Shown: positions 50,603-61,030 of the stretch, one piece after another
How positions within the stretch are numbered: position 1 is the stretch's first letter
How the letters are laid out: every line of letters starts with the position of its first letter
Assembly (NCBI GenBank): GCA_003142185.1
Contig: PLOR01000019.1
Span: 31,524 to 95,523 of the forward strand
Direction: 5' to 3'
Origin: Bryobacterales bacterium
Lineage (GTDB): Bacteria > Acidobacteriota > Terriglobia > Bryobacterales > Bryobacteraceae
Length of the DNA stretch: 64,000 bases
Program-made: the position numbers and the translations under genes
The notes under the pieces: generated by a model
Seen by the model: only the letters and a program-made list of their open reading frames with translations
Database searches by the model: none
Told to the model about the DNA's origin: nothing

Positions 50603-50671
50603 ATGAGAATCATAAAAACGAATCCGGCCGCGCCGGCGCAGTTCCCCGGCAGAAAGGCGCTCGGCCAATGA
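50603..50671 (+). CDS. 22-codon mini-ORF overlapping gpmA start
   Basis: ATG 50603 with AAGGAG ten nt upstream encodes [22 protein letters not shown] and ends with TGA 50669-50671, overlapping the gpmA ATG (50668) as ATGA. It may be a leader that couples translation into gpmA, whose own SD is poor. No homologue recognised. Confidence 0.5.
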   Translation: MRIIKTNPAAPAQFPGRKALGQ

Positions 50672-51414
50672 AAAAGTTAGTCCTGCTGCGCCACGGCGAG
50701 AGCTCGTGGAACAAAGAGAACCGGTTCACCGGCTGGACCGACGTGGATCTTTCCGAAAAGGGCCGTCAGGAAGCTGGCGAAGCCGGCGCCGTGCTGAAGG
50801 CGGGGGGATACATGTTCGACGTGGCTTACACTTCGGTGCTGAAGCGCGCCATCCGCACGCTGTGGATTGCGCTCGACGGGTTGGACCTGATGTGGATTCC
50901 CGTCCACCGCTCCTGGCGGCTCAACGAGCGGCATTATGGCGCGCTGCAGGGTTTGAACAAAGCCGAAACGGCGGCCAAGTACGGCGAGGCGCAAGTGAAA
51001 ATCTGGCGGCGCAGTTACGACGTCCCGCCGCCCGTGCTCACCCCCGACGACGAGCGATTCCCCGGCCACGACCCGCGCTATAAGGGCCTCACCGCCCAAG
51101 AACTGCCGCTCACCGAATGCCTGAAGGATACCGTGGCGCGTTTCCTGCCGCTGTGGCACGAGACCATCGCTCCGGCCATCCAGAGCGGGCAGAAGGTGTT
51201 GATCGCCGCCCACGGCAATAGCCTGCGCGCGCTGGTCAAATATCTCGACAACGTCTCCGAGGCGGCGATCGTGGAGCTCAACATCCCCACCGGCATGCCG
51301 TTGGTCTACGAGCTGGATGACGAGCTGCATCCGCTCAACCGCTACTACCTGGGCGATCCCGCGAAAGTGAAAGCCGCGATGGAAGCTGTGGCCGCGCAAG
51401 GCAAAACCAAATAG
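50668..51414 (+). CDS. gpmA: 2,3-bisphosphoglycerate-dependent phosphoglycerate mutase
   Basis: 248 residues, ATG 50668. It interconverts 3- and 2-phosphoglycerate. [20 protein letters not shown] holds the phosphorylated His9; [29 protein letters not shown] (Glu proton donor) and [15 protein letters not shown] (second His) are canonical dPGM motifs. Full family length. Translation is probably coupled to the mini-ORF that ends at its start codon. It follows glgC and a palindromic repeat. Confidence 0.96.
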   Translation: MKKLVLLRHGESSWNKENRFTGWTDVDLSEKGRQEAGEAGAVLKAGGYMFDVAYTSVLKRAIRTLWIALDGLDLMWIPVHRSWRLNERHYGALQGLNKAETAAKYGEAQVKIWRRSYDVPPPVLTPDDERFPGHDPRYKGLTAQELPLTECLKDTVARFLPLWHETIAPAIQSGQKVLIAAHGNSLRALVKYLDNVSEAAIVELNIPTGMPLVYELDDELHPLNRYYLGDPAKVKAAMEAVAAQGKTK

Positions 51415-51522
51415 TGGGGCAGGTCCCCGACTGTCCCCGACCTGCCAACGGCGGCTCGCAACCTGCCAATTCCGGATTCCCGACCTGCGCTTTACCGTTC
51501 GCAGGCCGGGGGCCTGCGCCAC
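51414..51522. repeat. GTGGGGCAGGTCCCCG-type inverted repeat
   Basis: Outer arms 51414-51429 and 51507-51522 pair at 14 of 16 positions; between them are several CGACCTGCCAA-type hairpins. The same class as the repeats at 45184, 60456 and 63375. It fills most of the gap between gpmA and thrB. Confidence 0.55.
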
Positions 51523-51579
51523 ACCGGGGGCCTGCGTCACCGCCGGGGGCCGGCGCCACCATGCGATAATCACACTTCA

Positions 51580-52491
51580 ATGACCTGGTTCCGGGTTCGC
51601 GTGCCGGCCTCCAGCGCCAATCTGGGAGCGGGCTTCGATGCCTTGGGGATGGCCCTGGGCGTTTATCTGACATGTCGATTCCGGCCGAGCGCGGCGCTGG
51701 CCATTCGCGCCGAAGGCCGGGATGCCGCTTCCATTCCCACCGGCAGCGACAATCTCATCTGGCAGACCGCGGTGTCCGTGGCCGAGCGCCGCGCTGCGAT
51801 CATGCCGCCGATCGAGCTCGAAATCCAAAACGACATTCCCATCGGCAAGGGCATGGGGTCGAGCGCCGCCGCGCTCACCGCCGGCGTGGTGATCGCCGAC
51901 CGGCTGCTCGGATTCGGCTGGAAACCGTTGCGCATTCTGGACGAAGCGGCGCGCCTGGAAGGCCATCCGGATAACGTGGCGGCCTGTACGCTGGGTTCGA
52001 TCGTGGCCAGCGCCATCGATGGAGGTGGTGTGGCGCGCGCGGTGCGCATGGAGTTGCCACAGCGCTTCGGCGTGGGCATCGTGGTGCCGGATTTCGATCT
52101 GCCCACCGCCAAGGCGCGCGCCGTGCTGCCCGCCAGTTACAGCCGCGAGGACGCCGTATTCAACGTGCAGCGCGCTTCGCTGTTGATCGCCGCGTTATCC
52201 GCCGGGGCCACCTGGGCCTTTCCGGCCGCGCTCGAAGACCGCTTCCATCAGCCGTATCGCATTCCGCTGGTGCCCGGCCTCGACGAGATCCTCAAACTGC
52301 GCGCGCCCGGCCTGCTCGGCTGCGCACTGAGCGGCGCCGGACCCTCCATCCTGGTGTTCTACGAGCGTGGCTGCCAGGACGTGTGCGGGCTGGTGCAGCA
52401 AATCTTCCGTCTGCACAACCATGATTCCGAGATCCTGCTGACCGGCATCGCCGATCATGGATTCGAACTGACGGAAGAAACCGAGGCGTAG
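51580..52491 (+). CDS. thrB: homoserine kinase, GHMP family
   Basis: 303 residues, ATG 51580. It phosphorylates homoserine in threonine synthesis. N-terminal VRVPASSANLGAGFDALGMA (motif 1), PIGKGMGSSAAALTAGVV (ATP loop, motif 2) and GCALSGAGPSILVF (motif 3) identify the kinase; the spacing NLIWQTAV and EGHPDNVAACTLG are typical of homoserine kinases. No thrA/thrC lies nearby. GATAAT eight nt before ATG suggests a very short leader. Confidence 0.94.
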   Translation: MTWFRVRVPASSANLGAGFDALGMALGVYLTCRFRPSAALAIRAEGRDAASIPTGSDNLIWQTAVSVAERRAAIMPPIELEIQNDIPIGKGMGSSAAALTAGVVIADRLLGFGWKPLRILDEAARLEGHPDNVAACTLGSIVASAIDGGGVARAVRMELPQRFGVGIVVPDFDLPTAKARAVLPASYSREDAVFNVQRASLLIAALSAGATWAFPAALEDRFHQPYRIPLVPGLDEILKLRAPGLLGCALSGAGPSILVFYERGCQDVCGLVQQIFRLHNHDSEILLTGIADHGFELTEETEA

Positions 52492-52511
52492 TAAGAACAC
52501 GCGGCAGGGGA

Positions 52512-52769
52512 TCAGTAGTGGAACCGGCAGGCGAGAATCCGGATCTTGTCTTCCCGCACTTGATAGACGAGCCGGTGTTCTTGATCGATGCGTCTCGACC
52601 AACAACCGGACAATTCGCGCTTCAAGGGCTCGGGCTTGCCCAGACCGGAAAACGGATCACGCTGAATTTCACGAACCAGTTTCATGATTCGAAGTGCTTG
52701 CGCCCGGTCCGTTTCGACCCACCACGCGAGATCCTCGAAGGCCGATGGGTCAAATTCTAAGCTTCTCAA
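52512..52769 (-). CDS. YoeB/Txe-type mRNA interferase toxin
   Basis: 85 residues. A TTG start at 52769, 20 nt inside the end of the antitoxin gene, gives (M)[19 protein letters not shown], the family N-terminus. Catalytic positions are conserved: E47 in LGKPEPLK, R66 in IDQEHRLVY and the C-terminal H84-Y85 in CRFHY. YoeB toxins bind the 70S A site and cleave mRNA during initiation; the overlapping antitoxin neutralises it. The weak TTG may keep toxin expression below that of the antitoxin. Confidence 0.9.
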   Translation of the reverse strand: MRSLEFDPSAFEDLAWWVETDRAQALRIMKLVREIQRDPFSGLGKPEPLKRELSGCWSRRIDQEHRLVYQVREDKIRILACRFHY

Positions 52770-52959
52770 CCACAGCCTCGAGTGGCAGTCCGGCTTGACG
52801 TTGCTTGGCAGCCAGCAGGCGTTGCTTCATCGTCTCGGACTTGAGCAAGTATGCCGTCTCCCGCTCCGATTCGATTTCGCGCCAGAGCCCAATCGGGACA
52901 ATGACGGCGGTTGGTTCGCCGGCCTCATTGGACACGATCTGGATGTCGGCGTTTTCCAT
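52750..52959 (-). CDS. YefM/Phd-like antitoxin
   Basis: 69 residues, ATG 52959. Contains [20 protein letters not shown], matching the wing and helix of Phd/YefM antitoxins, followed by helical [19 protein letters not shown] that would wrap the toxin. The N-terminal part is shorter than in E. coli YefM, and the usual 'SExR-xxLxxxLxxV' DNA-binding opening is not clear, so the DNA-binding domain may be reduced. It precedes and overlaps the toxin gene; autoregulation is expected. Confidence 0.8.
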   Translation of the reverse strand: MENADIQIVSNEAGEPTAVIVPIGLWREIESERETAYLLKSETMKQRLLAAKQRQAGLPLEAVVEKLRI

Positions 52960-53076
52960 GCCTTCAGTGTACCGCCGCCCGCTGCGACCCGGCCGCCCGC
53001 TCGCCCTCGGGTTGCGTCGCCGCGGTATGGTCTGCTATAAACGCTAAGTCCCATAGCGCAACTGGGCTCGTCCGAT

Positions 53077-53676
53077 ATGCCGGATAAAAAGAAAACTTCC
53101 TCTGCCAAGAGCGATGAGAAGCATGTGACGAGACCGCCGGCGGCAAAACCTACCAGCCCGGAACCCGTGCCTGACGCCGCTCCGGCATTAGATGCCCGTG
53201 AGCAGCTCAGCGCGTTTGAAGCCGCCATGAAGCAGTTTCACGAACGCCACATGGCGCAGGCGCGCGAGTTGTTCGCTACCGCCGCCGCCGGGCCCGAACG
53301 GGACGTGGCGAATCGCGCCCGGCTGCACATGGCGATGTGCGACCAGCGGCTCCCACAGGAGACCGCGAAACCGCAATCGGCCGAAGAGTATTACAACTAT
53401 GGGGTAGCGTTGATCAACACGCGCAAGCTCGCCGAGGCGCGCCTGAATTTGGAAAAGGCGCTGGCCATGACTCCGCACGCCGATCACGTTCACTATGCTC
53501 TGGCGCTGGCGCAGGCTCTCGGCGGCGATCTGGAAACCGCCCGCGGCCACCTGGAGCGCGCCATCGAACTCGAACCGCGCAACCGCATCATCGCGCGGCA
53601 GGACGCCGATTTCGCGATCGTCGCCAGGCACCCCATGTTCGACGCTCTGCTCTATCCTGAGAAAAAGGGCTGGTAG
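53077..53676 (+). CDS. small TPR protein
   Basis: 199 residues, ATG 53077. A charged, Pro-rich N-terminus (KKKTSSAKSDEKH) precedes helical repeats: FEAAMKQFHERHMAQARELF, YYNYGVALINTRKLAEARLN, VHYALALAQALGGDLETARG and HLERAIELEPRN resemble three to four TPRs. No signal peptide, hence cytosolic. It ends 27 nt before yvcK on the same strand, so the two may be co-transcribed; a partner is unknown. Confidence 0.8.
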   Translation: MPDKKKTSSAKSDEKHVTRPPAAKPTSPEPVPDAAPALDAREQLSAFEAAMKQFHERHMAQARELFATAAAGPERDVANRARLHMAMCDQRLPQETAKPQSAEEYYNYGVALINTRKLAEARLNLEKALAMTPHADHVHYALALAQALGGDLETARGHLERAIELEPRNRIIARQDADFAIVARHPMFDALLYPEKKGW

Positions 53677-53703
53677 CGCGGCGCTTGGCCGCACCCGGAT
53701 GGT

Positions 53704-54741
53704 ATGAATCGACAAGCACCTCTGCGCGTAGTCGCGATCGGCGGCGGGACCGGGTTGTCGGCACTGCTGGAAGGGTTGAAGCGCTACACCCGCCCGGGCG
53801 TCCCGTCGCAGCCCGAGGTCGATATCACCGCCGTCGTCACGGTCACCGACGATGGAGGATCGAGCGGCCGTTTGCGCCGCGAGTTCGATGTCTTGCCGCC
53901 GGGCGATATCCGCAACTGCATGGTGGCGCTGAGCGAAGATTCCGGCCTTCTCGGCCGGCTCTTTCAGTACCGCTTCGCGGCAGGCCGCGGGCTCAAGGGC
54001 CACAGCTTCGGCAACCTCTTCCTGACCGCGATGACGCACGTTATGGGCGAATTCGCCGGCGCCGTGCGGGCATCCTCGGAAGTGCTCAACATCGGCGGCC
54101 GCATCTTCCCTTCCACCGATGCCAACGTGTCGCTCGAGGCCGTGCTGGCCGACGGCACTCGCGTGGCCGGTGAAACCCGCATCAGCCGCAGCCGTAAGAA
54201 AATTCGCGCCATCCGTCTGCTGCCCTCCAGAGCGCGGCCTCTGGCGGCCACGCTGCGCGCCATCGCCGCCGCCGACGTCATCACGCTGGGGCCCGGATCG
54301 TTGTTCACCAGTGTCATCCCAAACCTGCTGGTCGAAGGCATTCCGTCCGCCATCCGCCGATCGCCGGCAGTCAAGGCCTGCTTCGTCAACCTGATGTGGC
54401 AGCCCGGGGAAACCATGGATTTCCGCGCCAGCGATCATATCCGCGCTATCGAGCGCCACGCCGGCGGCAAGCTGCTGGACTATGCCGTCATCAACACCCG
54501 GCCGATTCCTCTGGCGATGAAGAAGCGCTACGCGCGGCAGGCCGCATTACCGGTGGAAAACGATCTCGCCGCGCTTGCCAAAATGGGCCTCAAGGTGATG
54601 ACCGGCGACCTGGCGCAGCTTACTGGCGTTGTCCGTCACGACCCCGCCGCCACGGCCGCTATGGTGGTGAAATTAGCCCAGGAAGGCCGCCGGCGCGGCT
54701 CCGAACGGAGCCGCGACCATAGGGAGCGGTCCTTTCGATAG
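53704..54741 (+). CDS. yvcK: YvcK/CofD-like gluconeogenesis factor (UPF0052)
   Basis: 345 residues, ATG 53704. VVAIGGGTGLSALLEGLKRY is the Gly-rich nucleotide-sugar binding loop; VTVTDDGGSSGRLRREFDVL-PPGDIRNCMVAL, LKGHSFGNLFLTAM, ITLGPGSLFTSVIPNLLV and PGETMDF are the conserved segments of the YvcK branch. YvcK proteins bind UDP-sugars and influence cell-wall synthesis and growth on gluconeogenic substrates; true CofD (F420 synthesis) has different substrate residues. rapZ and whiA, its frequent neighbours, are absent here. Confidence 0.9.
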   Translation: MNRQAPLRVVAIGGGTGLSALLEGLKRYTRPGVPSQPEVDITAVVTVTDDGGSSGRLRREFDVLPPGDIRNCMVALSEDSGLLGRLFQYRFAAGRGLKGHSFGNLFLTAMTHVMGEFAGAVRASSEVLNIGGRIFPSTDANVSLEAVLADGTRVAGETRISRSRKKIRAIRLLPSRARPLAATLRAIAAADVITLGPGSLFTSVIPNLLVEGIPSAIRRSPAVKACFVNLMWQPGETMDFRASDHIRAIERHAGGKLLDYAVINTRPIPLAMKKRYARQAALPVENDLAALAKMGLKVMTGDLAQLTGVVRHDPAATAAMVVKLAQEGRRRGSERSRDHRERSFR

Positions 54742-54852
54742 AACACGAATCTGCCGGTCGAAGACCTGCACGACGATGGTATGATGTGACGGCCACGGCG
54801 GCCCTGAATTGCACTATTTCATATCCGAAAGGTTACCCAGCGTCAGCGGTAG

Positions 54853-54950
54853 TTATCAGCATGCGGCAGTAAACATTAACTATTATCAGCAATTTTTTTA
54901 GCAATTTGTCAACATTTCATTGCCTTATTTTCGACATATACTTGCCTTAT
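54853..54950. promoter_or_regulatory. AT-rich region with two pairs of direct repeats
   Basis: TTATCAGCA occurs at 54853-54861 and 54883-54891 (30 bp apart) and TTGCCTTAT at 54920-54928 and 54942-54950 (22 bp, about two helical turns). The segment is strikingly AT-rich for this genome. Possible binding sites controlling the gene at 54976. Confidence 0.4.
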
Positions 54951-54958
54951 GGTAGAAT
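54930..54958 (+). promoter_or_regulatory. predicted promoter of the gene at 54976
   Basis: TTCGAC (54930-54935), 17-nt spacer, TAGAAT (54953-54958). A second possible -10 (TATACT, 54937-54942) overlaps. One of the TTGCCTTAT repeats lies between the two boxes. Confidence 0.4.
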
Positions 54959-54975
54959 AAGCCGAATGGGCTGAG

Positions 54976-57351
54976 GTGACCCCGTTGTACTGCCGGTATT
55001 GTGGCAATAAGATCGGTCCCTCGCGGCTCCCGAAAGACGCAGCGTTTTGCTGCGACGCTCACCGCCAGGCGCACGGCGAGCGGCTCAGCATGCTGCCGGA
55101 GCAAGCGATAGCTACTAGTGTGCCTCCGCAGCCCGCAGCGCCATCGCTCGCATCGCCAATCCCGCAGGACGGCTCATCGGGGAAACCCCACTTTAAATTC
55201 AAACTGCGCTACACGGAAAGGCCGGCAAAACTCGAGGCTATTAATGCGATTCTGCCTCCCGCTTTGCCGCCGCTGGCAGCGGGTCCGCCGCCGCTGGCCG
55301 GAACCGCGTCATTTGCGGCCGTTGCCGCCGAGCGGCTCATGATGCCCGCCGCGAGCGGTCGTCTCTTCTATGCGCAGCAGCCAGATCCGGAGTTGCCCGC
55401 GTTCGCCATCAAGCTTTCCGGTCCGGCGCCGGCAAGAGGTCCGGCGGACGAAGCGTGGATGCAGGTCCCTGCCGCCGCGCCGGTGGAACGAATCTCCATA
55501 GCGCGTGCCGTGGTTGGCCGACTCTATCGAGAGCAGGCGGACCCGGACTTGCCCGTGTTCGCCATCGGTCTTCCCGGCCCGATGCCGGCGAGAGGCCCGG
55601 CGGACGATGCGTGGATGCGGCTCCCGGCCGCGCCGGTGGAGCGGATTTCCGCTGCGCAGAGCGCCGCCGTCGTCGCCTTCCCGAGCTTCAGTGCACTGCA
55701 GCCCGTGATGGGATCGCTCGCCCTGGCTGACCCAGTTTCCGCCATGGCTGCGGATATCCGGCACGCCATCCCCGAGCCGCGAGCGGCCACACCGGTTCCG
55801 CGCACGGCTGGGCCGATGCGGACCATCGCCATCATGGCGCCCGCGGCGCACAAGTCGGTTCATCGCGGATATTTCCCGGAGGGGCCGGAACGGGCGGTGC
55901 CGGCGTTGCCGGACGTCGAGAGTGCCCGCTCGCTGGCTATCCCGGTTTCTGGCACGGTTCCCGCCGCGCCTCCTTTGCGCCTGCCCCGTTTCGGTGGTGG
56001 CCCCACACCGAACCAGGGTCTGCCGTCGGCGCCTTTCGTTTTAGCTGCGGCGCGCCCAGCCGCCGAGACCGCAATGCCCACCCAAATTCCGCAAGCGCCT
56101 GTGTCCACCGTCACCCTCCGGCCTCCTCAACCACTCGATCCGATCAAGCCCGCGGGTCTGGGTGTGGCGCAACTCATGCCACTCGAATACTTCTGCTCGC
56201 GTGGTCCGCGCGCGGCCGCCCACGGCATGGGTTGGATCATTCCGTCAATGGCCGTCACCGCTCCCCGTTTTACGGCCCCGCTGTCGATCGAACGCGTTGA
56301 ACCGCTCCCGCTGGCGCCGCCGCAAAAGCGAAAGAGGCCCGCTTTCGCCGAGATCTTCACCCTCCCCGAAGCCGCCGGCCGGCGTTCCACGTTGCTCCGC
56401 GATGTGAGCACGAGAATCGCCGCCTGCCTGGTTATCGGCGCGATGCTTTGGTATGGGGTGAGCTATCTCCGGAGCAACCACGACGCCGTCCTCGGCTCGT
56501 TGTCTCCCGCCGCTGGCGGGCGGATCTTGTCGGCGGAAGACTCAGCCGGCAATCCTACACCCGGATCGGGCGGCCTCGTCTATCGCGTCCGTTCCGCCGT
56601 TTCGAGGCGCGCCGAGGCGCATCTGGGCGATGGCTTCCACGACGGTATGGCCGCCTGGGGCGCACCGCAGAATTCCTGGGCGCAGGGCTGGGTACGCCAC
56701 TCGGAAGGATATGTCACACCCGGCAAGCTGGCGCTATTTCAACCGACCCTTCGTTACACCGACTATCGCCTCGAGTTTTTCGGCCAGATCGAATCCAAGA
56801 GCATCGACTGGGCCGTGCGCGCCACTGACGACGCCAATTATTACGCCATGAAGTTCGCCGCGGATGGCCCGGGGCCGCGCGCCATCGTGAGCATGGTCCA
56901 CTATCCGGTCGTGGCGGGTGTCAAGGGCGCTCGCGTGTCCACTCCCCTCAACATCATGATCCACGAACATACCGCCTACCATGTGGCAGTGGATGTGCAT
57001 GGCGATCGGATCACCACCTCCATTGAAGGCGAGGAGGTCGACAGCTTCGTGGACAGCACGCTGGCCCGCGGCGGAGTCGGCTTCTTTGCCGATGCCGGCG
57101 AACAGGCGCGCCTGTACTGGATTAAGGTTTCCAAGAATGAAGACTGGCTGGGACGGGTTTGCGCCTTCCTGAGCGGCGGCAGTTCGGACACCGCGCAGTT
57201 ATGGCTCCCGGCCGGTACGCTGCCCAGCCCCGGTTCCGGAGCTCCCATGCCCGCCAACCAATTCGCCCTGGCGGCTGGTTTTGGCCTCATGCGCCGCAAC
57301 GCGTTCAGCCGAATCTCGGATCACCGGAGGTTTTTGTCATGGCGTTCCTAA
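54976..57351 (+). CDS. zinc-ribbon / Pro-Ala-rich / transmembrane / lectin-fold fusion protein
   Basis: 791 residues, GTG 54976 preceded by GGCTGAGG. An N-terminal zinc finger has C6, C9 (LYCRYCGNKI) and C25, C26, H29 (FCCDAHRQAH). A long low-complexity Pro/Ala region follows, with an internal duplication at about 128-174 and 181-225 (GRLFYAQQPDPELPAFAI versus GRLYREQADPDLPVFAI; both with PARGPAD-AWM). One transmembrane helix lies at about 479-497 (IAACLVIGAMLWYGVSYL). The outside C-terminal 250 residues resemble a concanavalin-like/DUF1080-type beta-sandwich (LRYTDYRLEFFGQIESKSID, AVRATDDANYYAMKF, TTSIEGEEVDSF). Function unknown. It overlaps the TPR gene start by 13 nt. Confidence 0.78.
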   Translation: MTPLYCRYCGNKIGPSRLPKDAAFCCDAHRQAHGERLSMLPEQAIATSVPPQPAAPSLASPIPQDGSSGKPHFKFKLRYTERPAKLEAINAILPPALPPLAAGPPPLAGTASFAAVAAERLMMPAASGRLFYAQQPDPELPAFAIKLSGPAPARGPADEAWMQVPAAAPVERISIARAVVGRLYREQADPDLPVFAIGLPGPMPARGPADDAWMRLPAAPVERISAAQSAAVVAFPSFSALQPVMGSLALADPVSAMAADIRHAIPEPRAATPVPRTAGPMRTIAIMAPAAHKSVHRGYFPEGPERAVPALPDVESARSLAIPVSGTVPAAPPLRLPRFGGGPTPNQGLPSAPFVLAAARPAAETAMPTQIPQAPVSTVTLRPPQPLDPIKPAGLGVAQLMPLEYFCSRGPRAAAHGMGWIIPSMAVTAPRFTAPLSIERVEPLPLAPPQKRKRPAFAEIFTLPEAAGRRSTLLRDVSTRIAACLVIGAMLWYGVSYLRSNHDAVLGSLSPAAGGRILSAEDSAGNPTPGSGGLVYRVRSAVSRRAEAHLGDGFHDGMAAWGAPQNSWAQGWVRHSEGYVTPGKLALFQPTLRYTDYRLEFFGQIESKSIDWAVRATDDANYYAMKFAADGPGPRAIVSMVHYPVVAGVKGARVSTPLNIMIHEHTAYHVAVDVHGDRITTSIEGEEVDSFVDSTLARGGVGFFADAGEQARLYWIKVSKNEDWLGRVCAFLSGGSSDTAQLWLPAGTLPSPGSGAPMPANQFALAAGFGLMRRNAFSRISDHRRFLSWRS

Positions 57352-59009
57352 CTGGCTCGGACACCAGCTTGACTAACTTAGGGTCCTTCCTGGACCCGGG
57401 CGTGACTTCGATCGACCAACCCACTAAACTGCCGGACCACGGCAACAAGACTCTCTCGCGCGCCGTGGCCCTCCACCTGGAGGGCAAACGCGAAGCCGCC
57501 GCCCGGACCTTGAGCAAGGCCATCGAGGCGGGCGAGCATGACCCGGCTCTCTACGCCGCGCTGGGACACGTGCAATTCGAGTTGCGCGATTTCGAACACG
57601 CCGCCGCCAGCTACCGGGCGCTGACGGAGTTGGATCCGGTTCATCGGACGGCGCACTACAACCTGGGCGTGTGCCTGGGAAACGCGCAGCAATGGAAACC
57701 GGCCGCCGAGGCCTTCCGCAAATCGCTGACCGCCGATGCCACCCGCGTGGATGCGCACCTCGGACTGGGCATTGCCTTGATTCGGAGCGGCAGCCCCGCG
57801 CAAGCCCAGGAATCGCTCGATAAGTACATTTCTCTGTTTCCCGAACATGAACCGGCCATGTTCGCCCGCGCCGTGGCTCTGCAACAACTCGGCCGTCACG
57901 GCGAAGCCGTCGAACAATATCGCAAGGTGCTGGCGCGGAATCCGCGCAGCGAAGAAGCTCTGTCGAATCTGGTGGCGCTGTTCCTGGACCGCCGCGACGG
58001 CGAATCCGTGCGCCGGTATGCCGCCATGCTGGCCGAATTGCGGCCCGGTTCCAGCGTGGCCCTGGAGGCCCTTGCCACTCTGGCATTCGCCGACGAGGAC
58101 TACCCGGCTGCCGCGCGCTACGCCCGTGAACTCGCCACCGCCATGCCCGGCCGCTATGAGAACTGGTTCAACCTGGGCGTGGCGCATCACCAGATGGGGG
58201 ACCTGGAAAGCGCGGCCGACGCCTACACCCGGGCCGCCGCACTCAACCCTTCGTCGGCGCCGGCGTTTCTCAATCTGGGCGTGATCCGCCAGGAACTCGG
58301 CAATCTTTCCGTGGCGCGGGACTGCTACGAAAAAAGCCTCGTCCTCGAGCCCGATCAGCCCAGCGCGACTTGGAACCTGGCGCTCGTGCTCGAACAACTC
58401 AACGACCGGCAGCGCGCCGAAAGCCTCTACGCGCAAGTGCCCGAGACGGCGTTCGAGTGGTGCGACGCGCACTTCCGTCTGGGTTACCTCCGCCTGCTGC
58501 GCGGCGACTATCACGGCAGCGCGGAAGCTTTTCAGGCCGTGCTCGCCAAACAGCCGAACTGGGCCGAAGCCTCCCTGAACGCCGGCATCGCGTTTGCCCG
58601 TTCCGGCGATCCCGCGACAGCCCGCCAGTTCTTTACCGAGACCGTCATGCTGCGCCCCGATTCGAGCGACGGCGTGCGCGGCCTGGCCGCCCTGGCGCTC
58701 GAACAGAACGAATACGAGGAAGCCCTGGAACTGCACGAACGCCTCATCGAAATGGGAGAGCGCAGCCCGGAGGTGTTTTACAACGCCGGGCTGATTTGCC
58801 AGAAGCGCGGCAAGTTCGCCGATGCGGTGAGTTTCTACCAGCAGGCCATCGAGGTGGATCCGCAGTTCGCCGAAGCCCTGCTGAATATGGGCCACGCGCA
58901 GATGGCATTGGGCGCCGAAGACCAGGCCCTGGCCTCGTGGCGCCGCGCCATCAAGGAAAAACCCTCCCTGGCCGATTCGTATTTCGAGCCCGTTGACCCG
59001 CACGCCTAG
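57339..59009 (+). CDS. large TPR protein
   Basis: 556 residues. ATG 57339 with CCGGAGG eight nt upstream, inside the last codons of the preceding gene, indicating translational coupling; the frame is open further upstream to 57159 but only as overlap. No signal peptide. From residue 45 to the end there are about 14 TPR-like units (YAALGHVQFELRDFEHAAAS, HYNLGVCLGNAQQWKPAAEA, WFNLGVAHHQMGDLESAADA, FYNAGLICQKRGKFADAVSF). Cytosolic scaffold, possibly working with the cytosolic zinc-finger part of its membrane neighbour (inference). Confidence 0.88.
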   Translation: MAFLTGSDTSLTNLGSFLDPGVTSIDQPTKLPDHGNKTLSRAVALHLEGKREAAARTLSKAIEAGEHDPALYAALGHVQFELRDFEHAAASYRALTELDPVHRTAHYNLGVCLGNAQQWKPAAEAFRKSLTADATRVDAHLGLGIALIRSGSPAQAQESLDKYISLFPEHEPAMFARAVALQQLGRHGEAVEQYRKVLARNPRSEEALSNLVALFLDRRDGESVRRYAAMLAELRPGSSVALEALATLAFADEDYPAAARYARELATAMPGRYENWFNLGVAHHQMGDLESAADAYTRAAALNPSSAPAFLNLGVIRQELGNLSVARDCYEKSLVLEPDQPSATWNLALVLEQLNDRQRAESLYAQVPETAFEWCDAHFRLGYLRLLRGDYHGSAEAFQAVLAKQPNWAEASLNAGIAFARSGDPATARQFFTETVMLRPDSSDGVRGLAALALEQNEYEEALELHERLIEMGERSPEVFYNAGLICQKRGKFADAVSFYQQAIEVDPQFAEALLNMGHAQMALGAEDQALASWRRAIKEKPSLADSYFEPVDPHA

Positions 59010-59208
59010 GCAAGCGAGGCAGGTCCCCGAACTGCCAACCGGGCGAAGCCCGGCGGGTGTGGCTCCCTCAAGTCGAACATGAGCCTCACTGCGCGGCGCG
59101 GAGTGTGCATACTCGTGAAGACGACCTGCGTGATCGTCGCCCCGCCCGCGAAGCCAGCTCCCTTCCCCCCGCTGGTAAACTAGAATCTTCACTCGAGGAG
59201 GGAATCCG

Positions 59209-60447
<1,239 letters not shown>

Positions 60448-60455
60448 CAACAGAA

Positions 60456-60594
60456 AGTGGGGCAGGCGCTTTCGCCTGCCAACCCCTAAGCTCCGCTAGT
60501 CCCACAGGTGTCGATGCGGATTCGCCCCGGTCCCGCGGTGCGGTTGGCAGGCGAAATCCGCATCGGACCCGAAAACCGGGGCGCCTGCCCCACT
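60456..60594. repeat. compound palindromic repeat between ispG and rpsO
   Basis: Perfect 14-nt outer arms (60456-60469 and 60581-60594). The left end also forms its own hairpin (GGCAGGCG/CGCCTGCC, 60461-60480). The right part, 60544-60593, is an inverted near-identical copy of the 52-nt repeats at 63375 and 63847. Confidence 0.75.
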
Positions 60595-60668
60595 CTCCAA
60601 AGCCGCCCGCAAGCGCCGGCAATTGTGTTATGCTAAAAAACGTAACGAAACGAGATAAGAGAAGACAA

Positions 60669-60681
60669 GGAGCAGTACTCC
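60669..60681 (+). promoter_or_regulatory. small hairpin covering the rpsO Shine-Dalgarno
   Basis: GGAG/CTCC stem with loop CAGTA; the GGAG belongs to the AAGGAG ribosome site. Such a structure could be the target of S15 self-repression, known for rpsO in several bacteria by diverse leader structures. Confidence 0.35.
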
Positions 60682-60685
60682 AAGA

Positions 60686-60955
60686 ATGGCACTGGCGGTC
60701 GAAGCAAAACGGCAGGTATTTACCACTAATCAACGCCACAAGACCGACACGGGGTCGCCAGAAGTGCAGATTGCCCTGTTGAGTCAGCGGATCACGCTGC
60801 TCACGGAGCATTTCAAGGCGCACAAAAAGGATCATGGTTCCCGCAAGGGTCTATTGAACCTCGTAGCCAAGCGGCGCCGGCTTCTGACCTACCTGCGCAA
60901 TACGGACCCGGAGTGTTACAAGGCAGTCTTGCTACGCTTGGGCATCCGTCGTTAG
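60686..60955 (+). CDS. rpsO: ribosomal protein uS15
   Basis: 89 residues, ATG 60686, standard length. [40 protein letters not shown] and [20 protein letters not shown] are the conserved S15 segments binding the 16S rRNA central-domain junction. It lies upstream of pnp, the gene order common to most bacteria. Confidence 0.97.
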   Translation: MALAVEAKRQVFTTNQRHKTDTGSPEVQIALLSQRITLLTEHFKAHKKDHGSRKGLLNLVAKRRRLLTYLRNTDPECYKAVLLRLGIRR

Positions 60956-61030
60956 TCATTCTCCGGAAGCAGTCCTGTTTTCCATACGAAGGAGCGGGTG
61001 CTTTCGAGGACCACATTCCATCGACCTGGG

